DNA from: JAMOQA01 sp964420365
GTDB lineage: Bacteria > Acidobacteriota > Polarisedimenticolia > J045
DNA: 59,022 nt
NCBI GenBank assembly: GCA_964420365.1
Contig: CAYQTA010000089.1
Span: 1-59,022 of the forward strand
Reading direction: 5' to 3'
Each line of letters starts with the position of its first letter. Positions within the stretch are counted from its first letter, which is position 1. The translations under genes and the position numbers were made by a program. The notes below the pieces were generated by a model. The model made no database searches. It had not been told where the DNA came from and worked only from the letters and a program-made list of their open reading frames with translations. Positions 16,113-25,987 of this stretch are shown here, in pieces.

Positions 16113-18899
16113 CTACTCGGCCTTCGTCAGGCGGGTCGTCGTGTCCAGCGTGCCCATCGGCGTGGGGACGCGGATCCCGGTCAGCACGACCAGGGGCTTC
16201 TCCTTCGCGATCCAGAGGAAGCCGCCGCCCCCGTCGTCGTCGAGCGGGGAGAGCGAGACCTTCCAGCAGGCGAACTCCCCGGCCGGGACCGTCACCGTCT
16301 CCTCGCCGACGGCCTCGAGCTTCCACGGGCGCACCTTCTGCCGCTGGACGTCGAAGGTCCGGACCGTCGTCTCGTAGCCGGCCTTCCACGGGAGCGCGGC
16401 CAGGAGCGCGCCGAGGGCGGCCTCGTCACCGACCACCGGGGCCGGCAGGGCCACGTCGACGGGAACCTCGCCCTGGGGCGTCGAGATCTTCCCGGTGACC
16501 TTCTCCGCGGTGAAGTCCAGCTCGATCGTCACGGGACCCTGCTTCAGCGCTCGGTGGATCGGCAGGAGGGTCTCCCCGTCCAGGAGCCAGGTGTCCTCCG
16601 CCTCGCCCATCGGCGTCCGGGCGCTCGTGTCGACGCGCCAGGCGGGTTTCCCGTCCGGGCCCTTCGCCTGCGCGACCCGGCGCGTCGCCTCGACTTCCAT
16701 CGACTGGCCGCCGGGGACCCGGACCGTCGTCGTGTAAGCGAGGTTCATCGGGACGAGAACGTCCTTCCGCGGGGAGGGGGGCGCGGCCTTCATCGCGGCG
16801 TCCGCCCCGGAAGGCTTCTCCGGCAGCGTCACCTTCGAGACGTCGACCGTGATCTCCTCGAGTCGCTGCGCGATCTCCGGCCGGACGTCCTCCTGGACGC
16901 GGCCGTGGAGGTGCTTCGCCAGGAACCTCTCGATGGCGACGATCATCGCCAGGCGGTTCTCCTCGCGGGCGTAGCCGTGGCCCTCGTCCGGGGCGACCAG
17001 GTACTCGACCGGCCGGCCGAGGTCCCGGAGGGCGACGACGATCTGGTCGGACTCCCGCTTCTTGACGCGCGGGTCGTTGGCCCCCTGGATCACGAGGAGG
17101 GGAGCCCTGATCTTCTTCGCGCTGAAGAGGGGCGACTGGGCGATCAGCCGCTCCCGGTCCCGCGGATCCTCCGGGTTGCCCACGCGACGGTAGAACATCT
17201 GCCGGATCGGCTTCCAGTAGGCGGGGATCGAGTCGAGCAGCGTGAGGATGTTCGACGGTCCGACGATGTCGACGCCGGCCGCGTAGACGTCCGGGGTGAA
17301 GGCGAGCCCGGCGAGGGTGGCGTAGCCGCCGTAGGAACCGCCCATGATCGCGACCCGGTGCGGATCGGCGATCCCCTGCTCGATCAGCCAGCGGGCGCCG
17401 TCCGTCAGGTCGTGCTGCATCGCTCCCGTTCCCCACTCGCCGTTCCCCGCGTTGAGGAACTTCTTCCCGTACCCCGTCGAGCCGCGGAAGTTCGGCTGGA
17501 GGACGGCGTAGCCCCGGTTGGCGAGGAACTGGGCGAACGGGTCGTAGCCCCAGTGGTCGCGGGCCCAGGGCCCGCCGTGGGGAAGGACGATCGCCGGCAG
17601 GTTCTTCGCGGGCACTCCCTTCGGCACCGTCAGGTACGCCGGGATCACGAGGCCGTCCCGCGCCCGGTACCGGACCGGCTTCATCGGCGCGAGGTACCGG
17701 CGGGGGAGCTCGGGGCGGGCGTCGTAGAGCTTTCTCAGCCGGCGCTTCTTCCGGTCCCAGAGGTAGGCGGAGCCCGGGTTGACGTCGGAATGGATCGAGA
17801 CGATCCAGTAGCGCTCGTCCGCCGTGCGGGATCCGATCCCGATCTCGCCGTCCGGCAGGTGCTTCTTCAGCCACTCGTAGTCGCGGCGAAACTCCCTCGT
17901 CTTCGGGTAGACCCGCGCCCGGTCACCCACGTAGACGGTGGCGACCAGCTCGTCGGTCCTCTCGGAGAAGACGGGAGAAGCGAGGTCGACCTCCTTTTCC
18001 GGGTCGGACTCGACGAAGATCGCCTCGCCCTTCGCGAGGTCGTAGCGATAGAGCCCGACCAGGTCGACGTCCTCGCCGTGGTTGCTGGCGAACCAGAACG
18101 ACTTCCCGTCCGGCGTGAACCGGACCGGGGCACAGTTCTCCTCGAAGGAACAGGAGAGCAGCACCCGGGGCTCGCGGCCCGGGACGAGTTCCACCGTCTC
18201 GCTCCCGCCGTCCTCCGTCATGCGGAAGCCGAGCCGGACGTTGCCGTCGAGATCGCAGAGGAACCCGGCGTACCCCCCGTCGTTCTTGTAGAGGAGGGTC
18301 CGCTTGCCGGTGGCGACGTCGACCCGGTAGACGTCGTGGTAGGACGGGTCCCGGTCGTTGAGCGCGACGACGATCGTGCCGGGATCCTTCCTCGGGAGGG
18401 AGAGGATCCGCGCCTGGGCCTTCTCGCAGGGGGTGAGGTCGACGGCCGGCGGCACGCCGTCGGGCCCCGGCTTCGCCGTCGGATCGACCCGCCAGACGTG
18501 GAAGTTCTCGTTGCCGCCCCGGTCCTGGACGTACAGGACGTAGCGGGAGTCCCGGGTCCAGAAGTAGCCCCGGACCGGTCGCTCGGTGTCGGCGGTGAGC
18601 GGGCGCGCCTTCTCGAAGGGTTCCTCCCGCCGCTTGATCCAGACGTTCAGCTCCCCCCTGTATTCCTTGAGGAAGGTCATCCACCTGCCGTCGGGAGAGA
18701 GCTGGGCGCCGGCGATCTCCGGGTTGCCGAAGAAGAGCTGCCGGTCGAGCAGGGGCGGGAGCTTGGCGAGGTACGCGGTGTCCGGCGCCGCCTGCCCCCC
18801 GGCGGCCGGGGGCGCGGCGAGGGCCGGGAGCAGCGCGGAGAGCAGGAGGAAGGAGAGGAGCGGGACGAGGGCGCGGCGGACGGGGACGGAGCGGTCCAT
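16113..18899 (-). CDS. Secreted S9-family prolyl oligopeptidase-like peptidase with DUF3108-like C-terminal domain
   Basis: A 928-residue exported serine peptidase. ATG 18899 is chosen because GGAGG lies eight bases upstream; the GTG at 18908 overlaps that site. A signal peptide (1-27) is followed by a beta-propeller (about 45-400). The alpha/beta-hydrolase domain has the triad Ser522 (GGSYGG), Asp609 (ANDPRV) and His641 (EGHGY), as in DPP4/acylaminoacyl-peptidase relatives. It cleaves oligopeptides in the periplasm or outside the cell. Unusually, a further 230 residues resemble a DUF3108-type beta-barrel (LAYTTTVRVPGG ... VPAGEFACWKV), which is not part of ordinary S9 enzymes. It is a monocistronic gene downstream of the groL terminator. 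Confidence 0.9.
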   Translation of the reverse strand: MDRSVPVRRALVPLLSFLLLSALLPALAAPPAAGGQAAPDTAYLAKLPPLLDRQLFFGNPEIAGAQLSPDGRWMTFLKEYRGELNVWIKRREEPFEKARPLTADTERPVRGYFWTRDSRYVLYVQDRGGNENFHVWRVDPTAKPGPDGVPPAVDLTPCEKAQARILSLPRKDPGTIVVALNDRDPSYHDVYRVDVATGKRTLLYKNDGGYAGFLCDLDGNVRLGFRMTEDGGSETVELVPGREPRVLLSCSFEENCAPVRFTPDGKSFWFASNHGEDVDLVGLYRYDLAKGEAIFVESDPEKEVDLASPVFSERTDELVATVYVGDRARVYPKTREFRRDYEWLKKHLPDGEIGIGSRTADERYWIVSIHSDVNPGSAYLWDRKKRRLRKLYDARPELPRRYLAPMKPVRYRARDGLVIPAYLTVPKGVPAKNLPAIVLPHGGPWARDHWGYDPFAQFLANRGYAVLQPNFRGSTGYGKKFLNAGNGEWGTGAMQHDLTDGARWLIEQGIADPHRVAIMGGSYGGYATLAGLAFTPDVYAAGVDIVGPSNILTLLDSIPAYWKPIRQMFYRRVGNPEDPRDRERLIAQSPLFSAKKIRAPLLVIQGANDPRVKKRESDQIVVALRDLGRPVEYLVAPDEGHGYAREENRLAMIVAIERFLAKHLHGRVQEDVRPEIAQRLEEITVDVSKVTLPEKPSGADAAMKAAPPSPRKDVLVPMNLAYTTTVRVPGGQSMEVEATRRVAQAKGPDGKPAWRVDTSARTPMGEAEDTWLLDGETLLPIHRALKQGPVTIELDFTAEKVTGKISTPQGEVPVDVALPAPVVGDEAALGALLAALPWKAGYETTVRTFDVQRQKVRPWKLEAVGEETVTVPAGEFACWKVSLSPLDDDGGGGFLWIAKEKPLVVLTGIRVPTPMGTLDTTTRLTKAE

Positions 18900-18996
18900 G
18901 GGGTTCACCTCCAGGGGAAGAGGCTACGCCGGCCGCACCCGGGCCGCCCGACCGCCCGCCCGGCGCCCGCGACCGCCCACCCGGAAGGAAGCCGGT

Positions 18997-19030
18997 GAAA
19001 GAAAGAGGGGACCCCGGTCGGGGTCCCCTC
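18997..19030 (-). terminator. Rho-independent terminator of groS-groL
   Basis: On the minus strand an 11-bp perfect stem (GAGGGGACCCC, 19020-19030, with its complement at 19005-19015) encloses a four-base loop and is followed by TTTCTTTC. It starts 27 bases after the groL stop codon, as expected for an intrinsic terminator. It separates the chaperonin operon from the S9 peptidase gene on the same strand. Confidence 0.9.
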
Positions 19031-19056
19031 GGGATGCCTTCCGCGGCCGGGGAGGA

Positions 19057-20682
<1,626 letters not shown>

Positions 20683-20698
20683 TTTCCCTCTCCCTCAA

Positions 20699-20986
20699 CT
20701 ACTCGATGATCCCGAGGATCTCGTCCTCGCGGAGGATGATGTACTCCTGGTCGTCGATCTTGACCTCGGTGCCGGAGTACTTGCCGAACAGGACCTTGTC
20801 CCCCTTCTTGACGTCGAGGGGGTGGACCTTCCCGTCGTCGTCCCGGCGCCCGGCGCCGACCGCGATCACCTCGCCCTCCTGGGGCTTCTCCTTCGCGGTG
20901 TCGGGAATGATGATCCCGGACTTGGTCTTGTTGTCCTTCTCGATCCTCTTGACGAGAACCCTGTCGTGGAGGGGCTTGATCTTCAT
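20699..20986 (-). CDS. groS: Co-chaperonin GroES (Hsp10)
   Basis: A 95-residue co-chaperonin that caps GroEL. It has the standard start (KIKPLHDRVLVKR), a mobile loop around KTKSGIIIPDTAKEKPQEG, and the C-terminal EYIILREDEILGIIE. ATG 20986 follows GGGAGGACAG. It is the first gene of the groS-groL operon, with a sigma70-like promoter about 90 bases upstream. No CIRCE element (TTAGCACTC-N9-GAGTGCTAA) was seen, so HrcA control is not supported here. Confidence 0.98.
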   Translation of the reverse strand: MKIKPLHDRVLVKRIEKDNKTKSGIIIPDTAKEKPQEGEVIAVGAGRRDDDGKVHPLDVKKGDKVLFGKYSGTEVKIDDQEYIILREDEILGIIE

Positions 20987-21077
20987 CGCTTCTGTCCTCC
21001 CTGCAAACCTCGTGTTTCCTGCTGGTTAGGCTCTCGGGGGAGGGCGTCCGCGGCCCTCTCCTCCCGGCCGGTCCGGG

Positions 21078-21106
21078 TTTCTAAGATGCCTTCCGGGGGG
21101 TGTCAA
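21078..21106 (-). promoter_or_regulatory. Sigma70-type promoter of groS-groL
   Basis: On the minus strand a perfect -35 TTGACA (21101-21106) is followed after exactly 17 bases by TAGAAA (21078-21083). This would give a leader of about 85 bases before groS. It is one of the few AT-rich patches in the region. A heat-shock sigma or other stress control is not evident from these boxes. Confidence 0.75.
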
Positions 21107-21293
21107 GAAACCGGGCGGAAACGTCCGTGGCCGGCGCAAAATCCTCCGGGGCACGGCGGTTTCCGCCGTCGATCGTTCGGTTTCCCCGGTGTCGGCGGGG
21201 CGAAAAAACGGCCAAGATCGCCCCCGGGGATCCGCGGCGCGCCACCCGGTCCTTCCGGTCGCGCTGCCCGCCGGGAACCGCCGTTCCTTGCGG

Positions 21294-21322
21294 CTGACGG
21301 CGGGCGAGGGCCACCTTATGAA
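21294..21322 (+). promoter_or_regulatory. Candidate promoter of the AAA+ unfoldase operon
   Basis: CTGACG (21294-21299) and TATGAA (21317-21322) are spaced by 17 bases, about 50 bases before the AAA+ start codon. The -10 is good and the -35 moderate. A 7-bp hairpin (ACGGCGG-TTT-CCGCCGT, 21153-21169) lies upstream. The divergent groS promoter is about 190 bases away, so the two chaperone operons share one control region. Confidence 0.45.
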
Positions 21323-21372
21323 AAGGGGCGGTCGACGGGGGAGCGCGCCCGGCGGGCGCACGCGGGAGGACG

Positions 21373-23235
21373 ATGGCTACGAGGAGCGGACCCGGTTCGA
21401 TCGTGCCGTTCGACGCGAAGCACCTGGTCGCCCGCCTGACCCGGGCGGCGGAGAAGCTGGGCATCGGCCCGGTCGATCCCCGGGAGATCGAGCACCTGGT
21501 CGGGGTGGTCACCCGCTGCTCGGCCCTCCTCGGGGACGTCTACACCGACGACCGGCTACGGGCGATCCTCGGGCAGGATCCGCGGCGGCTCGCGGCGCTG
21601 GTGGCGGCCCCGTGGTTCCGGTTGCCGGTGGCGGGGGACCTGTCGTCCCTCGTCGGCCGGATCCGGCGGTTGCCGGACGAGGTCCGGACCGTCGGGGACA
21701 AGGCGCTCTTCGACCTGGCGATCACCGGCCTCCACCGGGTGCGGGGGGTCGACCTGGAAGAGCTCGGGCCCCGGGCGTACCTGCTCGCCGCCGAGGTGCT
21801 CGAGCTCCTGGCCGACGACGCCCGCCTCCGCGAGCACTTCCTGGCCAATCGCTTCGGCGGCCGGATCCAGCTCGAGGAGGAGGTGGAGTTCCTGCGGCGC
21901 TGCTCGGAGCGGTTCGACCTGTATTCCCGCCTCCTGCGGGAGGCCGGCGGAGATCCCGAGGCGGCCATCCCCTCGCTCCTGGTGCCCCCGGACGTTCGCG
22001 GCGTCCTGGCCGCGGGGGATCCAGCCGCCGAGGAGGCCCCCGACGAGACCGAGGAGACCGGGCCCGTTCCCCGCCAGCCGATCTTCTCCGGGGACCTGGA
22101 GCGGGCCGAGCTGCTCGCCGCCTACGAGCGCCTCCTGCTGTTCGCCAGCCTCGACCTCGAGGAACTGCGACGCCGGCTCGCCGAGATCGTGATCGACCAG
22201 GAGGAGGCGATCGCGACCCTGGTCGACGACTTCGCCCTCTACGCCGTCGGGACCCAGCCGCTCTCGCGGCCGGCGAGCTACTTCCTCGTCGGGCCCACCG
22301 GCGTCGGCAAGAACTACCTGGTCGAGACCCTGGTGCACCTGCTCGAGGAGCAGTGGGGGATCGAGGTTCCCTTCATGACCATCGAGGGACCGAACTACAC
22401 CTATCCGTCGGACATCAACGAGCTGCGCGGGGCGACCCGGGGGTTCATCCGGTCGGACGAGCCGGGCCTGCTGACCCAGTTCCACGAGAAGGCGGCGGGC
22501 GCCCCCGTCTCCGTCCTGCTGGTGGACGAGGTGGAGAAGGCCCACCCCCAGCTCCGGCGGTTCTTCCTCTCGATCCTGGACCGGGGAGCGACCACCGACG
22601 CCCACGGCAACGAGCTGCACTTCGCGGGGACCCTGGTCTTCTTCACCTCGAACATCGGGTACAAGGACCGGGACGCGACGACCCGGCCGATCGGGTTCGG
22701 CGGCGAGGAGCTGGCCGAGGCGGCCTGGCGGGCGGAGCTGTCCCGCTCGCTGCGAAAGACCCTCTCCCCGGAGTTCATCAACCGGGTCAAGATCGTGCGC
22801 TTCCGGCACCTGCCCCGGGCCTCCGCCGAGCGGATCCTCGACCTGGAGTTCCGGAAGATCGCCCGGCGCTACCGGGAGCTTCACCGCATCGAGATCGAGC
22901 TGACGCCGGCCGCCCGGGAGCTGTTTCTCGAGCGGGGCTACTCGAGGGAGTACGGGGCCCGCCACCTGGCGTCGATGCTCCAGCGGACCTGCAACGTCGA
23001 GATCGGCAAGATGATCCGCCGGGACGAGGAGCGGACCGCCGCGGCGCCCGACCGGGGCGAGCTGCTCGAGATGCTCCGGGAACTCAAGGAGAACGAGCGC
23101 CCCCTGGACATCGTCGAGATCGACCGGAGGATCCGGCGGGCCGCCCGCGCCCGCGTCCCGTACCGGCGGATCATCGTCGACGCCCGGGACGGGGAGTTCG
23201 TCTATCGGCCGGGCGGCCAGGAGGAGGGTCGGTGA
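21373..23235 (+). CDS. Stand-alone ClpA-D2-like AAA+ unfoldase with novel N-terminal domain
   Basis: A 620-residue protein. Residues 1 to about 250 are a helical region I do not recognise. Then comes a single Clp/Hsp100 D2-type AAA+ module with Walker A GPTGVGKN (307-314), Walker B with D385/E386, sensor 1 Asn427 (TSNIG), arginine finger R471 (FINR) and sensor 2 R530 (GARHL). The pore loop reads GFIR (F358) in place of GYVG. Between sensor 1 and FINR lies IGF (440-442), where ClpA, ClpC and ClpX carry the loop that docks ClpP. It probably remodels or unfolds proteins, possibly for ClpP. Start ATG 21373 follows GGGAGG. It is coupled to the next gene by overlap. Confidence 0.85.
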   Translation: MATRSGPGSIVPFDAKHLVARLTRAAEKLGIGPVDPREIEHLVGVVTRCSALLGDVYTDDRLRAILGQDPRRLAALVAAPWFRLPVAGDLSSLVGRIRRLPDEVRTVGDKALFDLAITGLHRVRGVDLEELGPRAYLLAAEVLELLADDARLREHFLANRFGGRIQLEEEVEFLRRCSERFDLYSRLLREAGGDPEAAIPSLLVPPDVRGVLAAGDPAAEEAPDETEETGPVPRQPIFSGDLERAELLAAYERLLLFASLDLEELRRRLAEIVIDQEEAIATLVDDFALYAVGTQPLSRPASYFLVGPTGVGKNYLVETLVHLLEEQWGIEVPFMTIEGPNYTYPSDINELRGATRGFIRSDEPGLLTQFHEKAAGAPVSVLLVDEVEKAHPQLRRFFLSILDRGATTDAHGNELHFAGTLVFFTSNIGYKDRDATTRPIGFGGEELAEAAWRAELSRSLRKTLSPEFINRVKIVRFRHLPRASAERILDLEFRKIARRYRELHRIEIELTPAARELFLERGYSREYGARHLASMLQRTCNVEIGKMIRRDEERTAAAPDRGELLEMLRELKENERPLDIVEIDRRIRRAARARVPYRRIIVDARDGEFVYRPGGQEEGR

Positions 23236-23906
23236 GGCCGCTGGTCGATTCCCTCGCCCTGCTCCTCGAGCGGACGTACGACACCGGGGTCTCCCTGGTG
23301 CCGGTCGGGCGCTTCGTCGTCGGGGACGAGGGGTACCGGCGGCTGGTCGCCGGTCGCCGGGTCCGCCAGAAGGTCGCCCACTCCGGGACGGGGGCCCGGC
23401 TGCTGCTCCGGCCGCTGGAGGAGACGGGACCGTGGGCGGTCGCCCTCTACCTGCCGGACGGGCTGGTCGCGCACCTGGAGCGGGAGGACCCGCGCCGGAC
23501 CCTCCACGCGGGCAACGTGGACGCCTTCGCGACGCTGGTCGAGGAGGTCGACCACCTGGTGACGTTCGCGGACCGTGCCGTCCACGGCGGGCCGGAGCTG
23601 ACCCTCCTGGAGCTGGAATGGCACGCGGGGATCAGCAAGTACCTCGTCCTCGCCCACTTCCTCGGGAGGCTGGCCGGCGGCCGGCCCCTCACCGCGGACG
23701 AGCGGGCCTTCCTGCTGTGGCACCTGTTCCACAAGGGAGAATGGGCCGAGCCGGACCCGGACGTGCGCTCCCGCTACCAGGAGGCGACCCGGCTCGCCCT
23801 GCGGTTCGTCGAGGACCTGGGGACCCGGCCCGCGGCCGAGCGCGTGCGGCGCCTGCGACGGTTCCATCACGCGCCGCACCACGAGAAGCTGCGCCGGTTC
23901 GCCTGA
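23232..23906 (+). CDS. Uncharacterised protein coupled to the AAA+ unfoldase
   Basis: A 224-residue protein starting at GTG 23232, overlapping the AAA+ stop codon and preceded by GGAGG. I do not recognise it. The first half is beta-rich with a YDTGVSLVPVGRFVVGDEGY opening. The second half is helical and rich in His, Trp and acidic residues (LELEWHAGISKY, then FLLWHLFHKGEW) and ends in a basic, His-rich tail (RRFHHAPHHEKLRR). There is no signal peptide or membrane segment. Its obligate-looking coupling to a Clp-type ATPase suggests an adaptor, substrate or co-chaperone. That role is inference from position alone. Confidence 0.7.
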   Translation: MRPLVDSLALLLERTYDTGVSLVPVGRFVVGDEGYRRLVAGRRVRQKVAHSGTGARLLLRPLEETGPWAVALYLPDGLVAHLEREDPRRTLHAGNVDAFATLVEEVDHLVTFADRAVHGGPELTLLELEWHAGISKYLVLAHFLGRLAGGRPLTADERAFLLWHLFHKGEWAEPDPDVRSRYQEATRLALRFVEDLGTRPAAERVRRLRRFHHAPHHEKLRRFA

Positions 23907-23911
23907 AGGGG

Positions 23912-24568
23912 TCAGCCTTCCGCCCGGGCGACGTACCGGCCGACCCGCACCTGGGCCGGCCGCAGCACCCGCCCGTGGAACCGGTAGCCGGGCCGGAGCT
24001 CCTCGACGACCCGGCCCTCCTGGTCCTCCTCGTCGACGGGAACCATGCCGAGGGCCTCGGCGACCGCCGGGTCGAACGGCTTGCCCAGCACGTCGATCCG
24101 CTCGAGTCCCTCGCTTTCCATGGCGTCGAGGATCTGCCGGTGGACGAGCCGCACGCCGTCGGCGAGGGGGTCGTCGTCGGGCGCGTGGGCGAGGGCCCGC
24201 TCCAGATTGTCCAGGGCCTCGAGAATCCGGAGGAAGACGCTGCCCACCCCCTCGCGGATCCGGGTCTCCCGGTCCCGCTCGAGGCGGGAGACGACGGCGT
24301 CGTGCTCGTTCTTGTACTTCTGGAACGCCTCCGCGAACTCCCGGAGACGGGCGTCGATCTCCTCGGCCCGGCGCTCGAACTCCGCGGCCCGCTGCTCGGC
24401 GTCCTCCGCCCGCCGGGCCGCCTCCTCGGCCTTCCGCTCGGCTTCCTCCGCCCGGCGCTCGGCCTCCTCCGCCCGGTCGACCCACTCCCGCAGCTCGGGC
24501 GGAACCTCCCCCTCGTCGCGCACGCGGCGCCGGTCCTGGACGGGAATCTTCCGCTTCTTCTCCGCCAT
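23912..24568 (-). CDS. grpE: GrpE nucleotide-exchange factor of DnaK
   Basis: A 218-residue cytoplasmic co-chaperone that releases ADP from DnaK. Residues about 25-110 form a long, very regular coiled coil built of AEEAERKAEEA-type repeats. The GrpE core follows: FQKYKNEHDA, then LDNLERALAH, then the beta domain with GLERIDVLGKPFDPAVAEAL and VVEELRPGYRFHGRVLRPAQV. The coiled coil is longer and more repetitive than in E. coli GrpE. No dnaK or dnaJ is in the window. It is convergent with the unfoldase operon, with only 5 bases between stop codons, and is downstream of htrA on the same strand. Confidence 0.95.
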   Translation of the reverse strand: MAEKKRKIPVQDRRRVRDEGEVPPELREWVDRAEEAERRAEEAERKAEEAARRAEDAEQRAAEFERRAEEIDARLREFAEAFQKYKNEHDAVVSRLERDRETRIREGVGSVFLRILEALDNLERALAHAPDDDPLADGVRLVHRQILDAMESEGLERIDVLGKPFDPAVAEALGMVPVDEEDQEGRVVEELRPGYRFHGRVLRPAQVRVGRYVARAEG

Positions 24569-24597
24569 CTTCGGTCGCTCCTCTCCGCGGCCGTCCC

Positions 24598-25935
24598 TCA
24601 GCGGAGCGGCACGGTGATCCTGTAATAGGATCCGCCCACCCGGATCGACAAGCTGGCGGCCCGCCGGTAGATCACCTGGGGGATCCGCTCGTAGAAGTCC
24701 CGGGCCGAGCGGATCGGTTCCCCGTCCAGCTCCACGACCACCGCCCCGGGCCGGAGCCCGCGCCGCCCGAGCCAGGAGTCCCGGCGAACCCGGTCGATCG
24801 TCGCCCCCGCCCGGGTGTCGGTCACCGTGAAGCCCAGCAGCTTCCAGGCGAAGCTCGGCGCCCGGTCCTCCGGGAAGCGCCGCACCTCGAGCCAGGTCCG
24901 GTGCTTCGCACCCTCGCGGACGAACTCGACCTCGACCTTCTGGCCCGGGGCGACCCGGGCGAGGGCGGTCGTCCAGTCGGGCAGGGTCTTCACCGGGTGC
25001 CCCCCCACCGAGACGATCACGTCGGGGACGCCGACGCCGGCCTCCTCCGCGGGGCTGTCGGCGAACCGCCGGACCACCAGCAGCCCCTCCACGTCGCCGA
25101 GGCCGAGCTGCCGCGCCTCCTTCCGGGAGATCTCCTCGACGACCAGGCCGGTCCAGGCCGGCAGCACCTTCCCGTATCGCACCAGCTCCCGGAACACCTT
25201 CCGGGCCCGGTCGATCGGGATCGCGAAGCCCAGGTTCTGGCCCCGGGCGAGGACCTGCGAGTTGATTCCCACCAGCTCACCGAGGACGTTGACCAGGGCG
25301 CCGCCGGAGTTCCCCGGGTTGATCGCCGCGTCGGTCTGGATGAAGTCGGCGAAGGCGACGTCTCCCTCCGGGCTCGAGGGGAGGGTCCGGCCGAGGGCGG
25401 ACACGACGCCGACCGTGACCGTGTTCTGCAGGCCGAACGGGTTGCCGATGGCGATCACCTTCTCACCGATCATCAGGTCGTCCGACCGACCCATCCGGAC
25501 GAAGGGCCAGGGGCCGTCGCCCTCGAGCCGGAGGACGGCCAGGTCGGAGTCCCGGTCCGAGCCGACCAGCTTCGCCCGCACCTGCCGGCCGTCCTGGAGC
25601 GTGACCGTGATCCGGCTCGCCGCCTCGATCACGTGGTTGTTGGTCAGGACGTAGCCCTCCGGGTCGACGATCACGCCGGAGCCGAGGGAGTTCTCGACGA
25701 AGTGCCGGCGCGGGCGCGGATGCCCGAAGAACCACTCGAAGGGGCTCGTGTACCCGGCGTAGGGGTTCCGGACCAGGATCTCGGTGGAGATGTTGACCAC
25801 GGCGGGCCCGACCTTCTCGACGGCCCGGACAACGGCGTCGCGCCGCAGCTCGCGCCCGCCGTCCGCCGCGCGGAGCGGGGCGGGGAGGGCGGGGAGGACC
25901 AGGGCGAGGGACAGGGCGAGGGCGGCACGGCGCAT
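24598..25935 (-). CDS. htrA: HtrA/DegP-type periplasmic serine protease
   Basis: A 445-residue exported protease and chaperone for misfolded envelope proteins. ATG 25935 follows CCGGAGG and starts a signal peptide ending near APLRAA. The trypsin-like domain has the triad His101 (NNHVIEA), Asp131 (DSDLAVL) and Ser210 (GNSGGA). Two PDZ domains follow: the first around VEGLLVVRRFADSPAEEAG, the second with GATIDRVRRDSWLGRRGLRPG. The conserved GSGVIVDPEGYVLTNNH block confirms the family. It sits between htpX and grpE on the same strand, within the proteostasis island. Confidence 0.93.
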   Translation of the reverse strand: MRRAALALSLALVLPALPAPLRAADGGRELRRDAVVRAVEKVGPAVVNISTEILVRNPYAGYTSPFEWFFGHPRPRRHFVENSLGSGVIVDPEGYVLTNNHVIEAASRITVTLQDGRQVRAKLVGSDRDSDLAVLRLEGDGPWPFVRMGRSDDLMIGEKVIAIGNPFGLQNTVTVGVVSALGRTLPSSPEGDVAFADFIQTDAAINPGNSGGALVNVLGELVGINSQVLARGQNLGFAIPIDRARKVFRELVRYGKVLPAWTGLVVEEISRKEARQLGLGDVEGLLVVRRFADSPAEEAGVGVPDVIVSVGGHPVKTLPDWTTALARVAPGQKVEVEFVREGAKHRTWLEVRRFPEDRAPSFAWKLLGFTVTDTRAGATIDRVRRDSWLGRRGLRPGAVVVELDGEPIRSARDFYERIPQVIYRRAASLSIRVGGSYYRITVPLR

Positions 25936-25987
25936 CGGTGAACCTCCGGGCGGCGGGGCCGGGGGGCCGACCCCGGCACGGGCCGGC

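Noticed and set aside
18900..18908. GTG 18908 as start of the S9 peptidase
   Set aside because: It overlaps the GGAGG ribosome site; ATG 18899 has the site at the right distance.
21010..21060. CIRCE element for HrcA control of groS
   Set aside because: TTAGGCTC at 21025 begins like CIRCE, but there is no GAGTGCTAA partner and the symmetry fails.
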